Shown here piece after piece: positions 31,355 to 35,842 of a DNA stretch of 35,842 nt. The notes beneath the pieces were generated by a model. That model saw nothing but the letters and a program-made list of their open reading frames with translations. It had not been told where the DNA came from and made no database searches. The DNA is from CAZQKE01 sp964593865. GTDB taxonomy: Bacteria > Chloroflexota > Anaerolineae > JAAYZQ01. Location of the stretch: positions 1 through 35,842 of the forward strand of contig CAZQKE010000079.1 of NCBI GenBank assembly GCA_964593865.1, written 5' to 3'. Numbering within the stretch: the stretch's first letter is position 1; each line of letters begins with the position of its first letter. A program made the translations under genes and the position numbers.

Positions 31355-32242
31355 ATGAGACGGCTCTTTCGCATCGCCGAACTGACGGTCGCCCTCGATT
31401 CGGAACTCCCCTGGTCGCCCGGAGACCAAGACCCTTACCGGCGGTTTGCGGTGTCGACCGGGAACGGAGACATCTGCTTGGACATACACTGGCACCTGCC
31501 CGAACCGCCGCGCCCTTGTGAGGAGATTCTGACCCTTTCGAGTGATCCGGCGCGGGCGCAGCCGGATTGTCGGCTGTGCCGCGACGACCGGGGCCGGTGG
31601 AGGATTGAGGCCAACGGGGGACACAAAGCCTTTGCCCGGCGGGTGGCCGTTGTGTCCCCCGATTTTTCTTGGGGCCGTCTTTTCGTACAAACGTCTCGGT
31701 CCGCTCCACAACCCTACCCAAACCCCTTTTGCCCTCCCCTGGACCGCGTCCTGTTCGTCAACATCTTGGCCCGACAGACGGGAATGATGATCCACGCCTG
31801 CGGTACGATCCTGGACGGGAAGGGCTACATCTTTGCCGGAGCCTCCGGAGCAGGCAAATCCACCATGGCCCGCCTGTGGAGCCGACACAACGGCGCAACG
31901 GTCCTGGGCGAAGAGTGCCTCATCGTCCGGCGCAAAGGGACATCCCACTGGGTGTACGGCACACCCTGGGTGGGAGAAACCAAGATCACTTCCCCCCAGG
32001 GTGCTCCCCTCGCCGGGATCTATTTCCTACGCCATGCGCCACAGAACACCGCCCGCCCCTTGCCCCCTGGGGAAGCCGTCGGGCGGTTGCTGGCACGATC
32101 CTATCTGACCCTGTACGAACCCGGCACCGCCCGCCGCGGCCTGGACCTGTGTCTGGACTTGGTGCAGGCCGTACCGGCATACGATTTTGGATTCCGGCCC
32201 GACCCCGGCGCCGTGGACTATGTTCGGCGAATGGTAAGATGA
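31355..32242 (+). CDS. HprK-like kinase of the peptide cassette
   Basis: A 295-residue protein whose C-terminal part (about 135-295) is an HPr-kinase-like P-loop domain: His147 in MMIHACG, Walker A GASGAGKST at 162-170, and LGEECLIVR at 184-192. Canonical members have an Asp pair where Glu186-Glu187 stand. The N-terminal 130 residues are unassigned and contain Cys73 and Cys76. HprK-like kinases occur in some lasso-peptide clusters, where the paeninodin kinase phosphorylates a C-terminal serine. Here the peptide ends Ser-Cys-Asp-Thr-Thr, offering hydroxyl targets (inference). The stop overlaps the next start as ATGA. ATG 31355 has a poor ribosome site. Confidence 0.82.
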   Translation: MRRLFRIAELTVALDSELPWSPGDQDPYRRFAVSTGNGDICLDIHWHLPEPPRPCEEILTLSSDPARAQPDCRLCRDDRGRWRIEANGGHKAFARRVAVVSPDFSWGRLFVQTSRSAPQPYPNPFCPPLDRVLFVNILARQTGMMIHACGTILDGKGYIFAGASGAGKSTMARLWSRHNGATVLGEECLIVRRKGTSHWVYGTPWVGETKITSPQGAPLAGIYFLRHAPQNTARPLPPGEAVGRLLARSYLTLYEPGTARRGLDLCLDLVQAVPAYDFGFRPDPGAVDYVRRMVR

Positions 32243-32727
32243 CCGAGTTGCTCCAATGCCGCGGTCCCGAATTCTATGCACTGGCCCGGCAGCTGACAGA
32301 ATCGGGTATCGCGGTGCGCCTTCGGCTGTACGGCCAGAGCATGTACCCCTTGCTCCGGGATGGGGACCTGGTTGACATCGTGCCCATCTCCCCGAAGCAG
32401 GTGCGGATCGGCGACATCGTGTTCTTCCGAAGCGGTCGGCGGCTGCTGGCCCACCGCGTCATCAAGCGCACCGTGGAAGGACGCTCTGTGCGCCTGATCA
32501 CCCAGGGGGATAGCCTTCCTACGGCGGACAGGCCCATAGACGACGAAGCAGACCTCCTCGGTCGGGTGGAGATCGTCTACCGCAACGGGCGCGCGATCCG
32601 GCTGGACCGAGGCATGATCGGCCTGATCGGTCGCTTGCTGGCCGGGCATCGGTGGCTGCACCGCTGCGCCCGCCTGGCAACCCGTGGGATCCGTCGGCTG
32701 CACAGGCCGACCGAGGTGCCGCGATGA
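32239..32727 (+). CDS. Soluble S24/S26-type (Ser/His) peptidase
   Basis: A 162-residue protein of the S24/S26 signal-peptidase-like fold. The nucleophile Ser34 lies in YGQSMYPLL and the general-base position in LLAHRV is His72, as in SipW-type rather than Lys-type enzymes; GDIVFF and GDSLPTADRP are the usual flanking motifs. No clear membrane helix is present, so it is not a normal preprotein signal peptidase. Between kinase and C25 genes, with ATGA overlaps on both sides, it is a good candidate for cutting the leader of the modified peptide (inference). The N-terminus chosen is ATG 32239; the longer frame crosses the kinase gene. Confidence 0.87.
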   Translation: MTELLQCRGPEFYALARQLTESGIAVRLRLYGQSMYPLLRDGDLVDIVPISPKQVRIGDIVFFRSGRRLLAHRVIKRTVEGRSVRLITQGDSLPTADRPIDDEADLLGRVEIVYRNGRAIRLDRGMIGLIGRLLAGHRWLHRCARLATRGIRRLHRPTEVPR

Positions 32728-35723
32728 AGGCAGCAAGAGTCGCTTGGTCGGTAGCGTGGGCGGTCGCCTTTCTGCTCACGGCGGGAGGCCTGGTCGCGCA
32801 CGTTGCGGCCCAGGAAGCATCCGGAGCCACACCGGAGGTCTATATCCCGGAATCCGGTGAGGACCGGATCGTCTTGATCGTCAACGTCCCGCCCCCCGTT
32901 TGGGGCGAGCAAACGCTCCGGGGGAAGACCTACGACACGGTTTCGCTTCCCGGTTGGGGGCACATATCCCAGGCCGGGTCGCCGCAACTGCCCCTCCGTC
33001 GCTTCCTGCTGGGCATCCCTCCGGAGGCCGAGGTGCGGCTGACGGTGCGGAGCGGTACACCCGAAGTCCGGGGGCCATACCGCCTGTTGCCCGCTCCCCG
33101 ATTGGTCCCACGCCCTGCCCCGCCCGATGCGGCTCCGTGGGACACCCCGCCCCTTTTTGAACGACATTACGAGGAATCCCGCCCCTACGAAACCGACGCC
33201 TTTTACCCAACTGCCATCGCACGCCTGGCCGAGATCGGCATGATCCGCAGCCGGCGCATTGCCGCCGTTGAGGTAACCCCTCTTCGCTACAACCCTAAAA
33301 ACGGTTTGGTTGAATTTTACCCCCGGATAGAAATTGAGCTGGCCTTCTCCTACCCCCATGGCCGCACACAGTCCCACCGGCTTACGGCCGAATCCCCCCT
33401 TTACGAACGGATATTGCAGGATTACCTTCTGAACTACGATTCGGCCCGATCATGGCGTGGCCTTCCCCAAGCAGCAAGATCACCCCAGGCTACCGCCGCG
33501 CAATCCGGCTGGCCGCTCCCCGCCCCGGCGTACAAAATCCCCATTACGCGCACCGGCCTGTATCAGATCACCTATGACCGGCTGGCGGCGGCGGGCCTGC
33601 CGGTGGACACCCTGGACCCGCGAACGCTGCAAATGTTCCTGAACGGCCAAGAGATCGCGATCCAGGTGATCGGCCAAGACGACGGCGTGCTGGACCCAGA
33701 CGACTACATACTGTTTTACGGCCAAAGCATCCGGCACAAGTACACCAAAGAAAATGTGTATTGGCTGACCTACGGCCGGAGCAAGGGCCGCCGCATGAAG
33801 GAGCAACCGGGGCAACTGCCCGGCAAACCCACATCCCTGTCGAACCACGGCCCAAACCTGCCGATCCCAACCGCCTTCACCCAACACCTGCGGATTGAGG
33901 AGGACCACAAGTACCAGAATAAATGGCCGGGTGACGACTGGGTGGACCGTTGGTACTGGGCTTTGACCTCCTCCACGCCGGACGACATCACCGCCACCCT
34001 GACCCTGAGAAACCTTGCCACAGAAACAACTACGGCAACCCTGTGGGCGTCCATGTGGGGCTACAATGCGGACGCGGTGAACCCCGACCACCACGTCCAA
34101 TTCTATGTCAACGGCAAATATATCGGCGAACATTGGTGGGATGGAAACATCGCCGTCCAGTGGGTGCAGATCGCCTTCCCCCAATCCTACCTGATCAGCG
34201 GGACCAACACCCTCCAGGTCCATGTTCCCGGCGACACCGGCGCCGCAGCAGATCTGGTCATGTTCGACCGCTTTGAGCTGGAGTTCGGTCACGCGTACCG
34301 CGCCGACGACAACATGCTCACCTTCTCACAGCCGCCGACCGGACCGCTTGAATATGCCGTTGCGGGGTTCCGTCGCGCCGATGTGCAGATCTACGACGTG
34401 ACCTTGCCCACCGACACGATCTCCATCGTGAGCGCCACGGTGGAGGCGGCAGCCGCAACCTACACCGTGCGTTTCAGCAGCACCGCGCCGACGACCAAGA
34501 CCTACCTGCTGCTCACTCCCGACCGTCGACTCGCACCGGCCCGCATCATCTCCGATTCCCCATCCACATTGCACGATCCCACCAACGGAGCCGACTACGT
34601 CCTCATCACCCATCCCGATTTCACCCCTGCAGCCGAAACCCTGGCCGCCTACCGGTCGGCGCAAGGCTTGCGGACGATGGTCGTGGATCTGACCGATGTG
34701 TACGACGAATTCGGCTACGGCCTGGAAACGCCCCAGGCCATCCACGATTTCCTCCGGTACGCCTTTGAGCGGTGGGAACCTCCGGCCCCGACCTATGTCC
34801 TGCTCCTGGGGGACGCGACCTTTGACCCCAAAGACAACTACGGCTTGGGCGACCTGAACTTTATCCCCACCTACTTGGCAGCGGTGGACCCCTGGATGCG
34901 CGAGACGGCAGCCGACAACCGTTACGTCACCGTCAGCGGCGACGACCGCTGGCCCGATATGCTCATCGGTCGTCTACCGGCCAACAGCTTGGAAGAGGCC
35001 AACGTCATGGTTGCCAAGACGCTGGCCTACGAACGGACGATGGGCGGGGCCGACTGGAACAACCACCTGACCTTTGTCGCCGGTGAACAGCCCGATCCCC
35101 AAGGAGCCGGGAACTTTCACGATCTGTCGGATGATATCGTCGACCACTTTGTGCCGGGAACCTACACCGTCTCCAAAATCTACTTGGGCAGCATTCCCGG
35201 CTCCACGTGCGTTTCGGGAGACGAATGTCGGCAGATGCTGATCAACACATTGAACACAACAGGAACGCTCTTTGTCAACTATATCGGCCACTCGGCCCGC
35301 AACTACTGGTCCGCCCACATCCTGGACCTACCCGCCGTTGACCTCCTGACCAACGACGACCGCCTGCCGATCATGCTGCCGATGACCTGTTTGGATGGAT
35401 GGTACATCTATCCGGGCGGCTACAAAAGCCTGAGCGAAGGGATCGTCTCGGCGGCCAACGGAGGAGCGGTGGCCAGCTGGGCACCGGCAGGGCTGGGCGT
35501 CGTAGAAGGGCATGATCGGCTCAACAAAGGCTTCCTGGAAGCAGCCCTGACCGATGGAATTCGCGAGCTGGGCGCGGCAGCCCTGGCGGGCAAATTGCGC
35601 CTGTACAACACCGGCTCTCACCTGGACCAGATCGACACCTATCACGTCCTGGGCGATCCCGCCCTGCGCATCAACCTGCCCCCCTACCGCCTCTTCCTCC
35701 CCTTCCTCGAAAATAGCGGTTGA
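32724..35723 (+). CDS. Exported gingipain-like cysteine peptidase (C25)
   Basis: A 999-residue protein with a signal peptide (about 1-31, ending VAAQ). Residues about 32-240 resemble a C25 propeptide, 260-590 beta-rich domains, and about 615-960 a caspase-fold C25 peptidase with YVLITHPDF, LLLGDATFDP, catalytic His856 (YIGHS) and Cys889 (MTCLDG). ATG 32724 overlaps the S26-type stop as ATGA. The protein ends YRLFLPFLENSG; the Phe/Leu/Pro-rich tail looks like a C-terminal sorting tail seen on exported Chloroflexota proteins as I recall (weak). The last three codons and stop lie inside the right flanking repeat. It may process the exported peptide or another surface protein; no type IX secretion genes are visible. 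Confidence 0.9.
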   Translation: MKAARVAWSVAWAVAFLLTAGGLVAHVAAQEASGATPEVYIPESGEDRIVLIVNVPPPVWGEQTLRGKTYDTVSLPGWGHISQAGSPQLPLRRFLLGIPPEAEVRLTVRSGTPEVRGPYRLLPAPRLVPRPAPPDAAPWDTPPLFERHYEESRPYETDAFYPTAIARLAEIGMIRSRRIAAVEVTPLRYNPKNGLVEFYPRIEIELAFSYPHGRTQSHRLTAESPLYERILQDYLLNYDSARSWRGLPQAARSPQATAAQSGWPLPAPAYKIPITRTGLYQITYDRLAAAGLPVDTLDPRTLQMFLNGQEIAIQVIGQDDGVLDPDDYILFYGQSIRHKYTKENVYWLTYGRSKGRRMKEQPGQLPGKPTSLSNHGPNLPIPTAFTQHLRIEEDHKYQNKWPGDDWVDRWYWALTSSTPDDITATLTLRNLATETTTATLWASMWGYNADAVNPDHHVQFYVNGKYIGEHWWDGNIAVQWVQIAFPQSYLISGTNTLQVHVPGDTGAAADLVMFDRFELEFGHAYRADDNMLTFSQPPTGPLEYAVAGFRRADVQIYDVTLPTDTISIVSATVEAAAATYTVRFSSTAPTTKTYLLLTPDRRLAPARIISDSPSTLHDPTNGADYVLITHPDFTPAAETLAAYRSAQGLRTMVVDLTDVYDEFGYGLETPQAIHDFLRYAFERWEPPAPTYVLLLGDATFDPKDNYGLGDLNFIPTYLAAVDPWMRETAADNRYVTVSGDDRWPDMLIGRLPANSLEEANVMVAKTLAYERTMGGADWNNHLTFVAGEQPDPQGAGNFHDLSDDIVDHFVPGTYTVSKIYLGSIPGSTCVSGDECRQMLINTLNTTGTLFVNYIGHSARNYWSAHILDLPAVDLLTNDDRLPIMLPMTCLDGWYIYPGGYKSLSEGIVSAANGGAVASWAPAGLGVVEGHDRLNKGFLEAALTDGIRELGAAALAGKLRLYNTGSHLDQIDTYHVLGDPALRINLPPYRLFLPFLENSG

Positions 35724-35842
35724 AACCGCCCCTGGCGGGCCGTTGGCCGACCGCCCGCCTGCGCGGGCGGAAGCGGGAGCGTCCGCGTAGGCGGACGCCC
35801 GGCCGCAGGCCCGAAAGGAGCGACTTGAGTCGCCACCGCCCC
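35714..35842 (+). repeat. Right 129-bp repeat flanking the peptide cassette, cut by window end
   Basis: Direct repeat of 29605-29748, from TAGCGGTTGAAACCGC to GCGACTTGAGTCGCCACCGCC, including the GCGTCCGC/GCGGACGC hairpin. Its first ten bases are the end of the C25 gene, including the stop codon. It reaches the window edge and may continue. Confidence 0.92.

Noticed and set aside
29773..32727. Lasso-peptide cluster
   Set aside because: The leader motif and kinase fit, but there is no asparagine-synthetase-like cyclase and no transglutaminase-like B2 protease. A radical SAM enzyme is present instead.
32724..35723. Type IX secretion substrate typical of Bacteroidetes C25 proteins
   Set aside because: No T9SS C-terminal domain is visible and the gene context is not Bacteroidetes-like.

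Overview
The window is high-GC bacterial DNA, tightly packed with genes on both strands. No rRNA or tRNA gene was recognised. Several traits suggest a Chloroflexota (Anaerolineae-like) bacterium: Pro/Thr-rich linkers in surface-anchored proteins, large TPR, FHA and PD40 scaffold proteins, a lipoprotein thermonuclease with a lamin-tail domain, many GTG/TTG starts and ATGA-type gene overlaps, and recurring palindromic intergenic repeats. This placement is inferred from protein style and not from a marker gene.

Layout. 1-3517: three tandem M42 metallo-aminopeptidases, the first cut by the window edge, with direct repeats between the second and third. 3518-5738: a repeat array, then a TPR protein, a nuclease lipoprotein and a prepilin peptidase, the last three overlapping. 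5748-8730: a PD40 propeller protein and a nine-repeat TPR-like protein, ended by a terminator. 8729-10820: aspS with His31 and Gly83 (non-discriminating type), then a free-standing structured RNA, probably 6S RNA, with its own promoter and terminator. 11047-13290: a GH2 beta-mannosidase. 13410-15109: a coiled-coil protein and an SPFH protein carrying a C-terminal excisionase-type HTH. 18704-15122 (minus): a membrane protein, a SIR2-TPR protein and an aconitase-X large subunit in one operon. 23412-18908 (minus): an FHA-TPR-PD40 protein, a glycerophosphodiesterase and an SbcD nuclease. 23490-25371: an SLC13-type transporter with TrkA-C domains. 25431-29407: a PrsW-like protein, an anchored lipidless surface protein and a secreted trypsin-like protease, then a terminator.

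29414-35842 is the most interesting part. A strong promoter precedes a compact operon that looks like a ribosomally made, modified peptide (RiPP) pathway: a PqqD-type peptide-binding protein, a radical SAM/SPASM enzyme, a 51-residue three-cysteine peptide gene at 31185-31340, an HprK-like kinase, a soluble Ser/His S24/S26-type peptidase and an exported gingipain-like (C25) peptidase. All are overlapping or within 15 bases. The peptide leader carries a YxxP motif like lasso-peptide leaders, but no lasso cyclase is present. The cassette lies between two nearly identical direct repeats, and the right copy supplies the stop codon of the C25 gene.

Nine promoter candidates all have exactly 17 bases between a TTG-type -35 and a TATAAT-like -10, so operon boundaries are unusually clear for a sequence-only reading.
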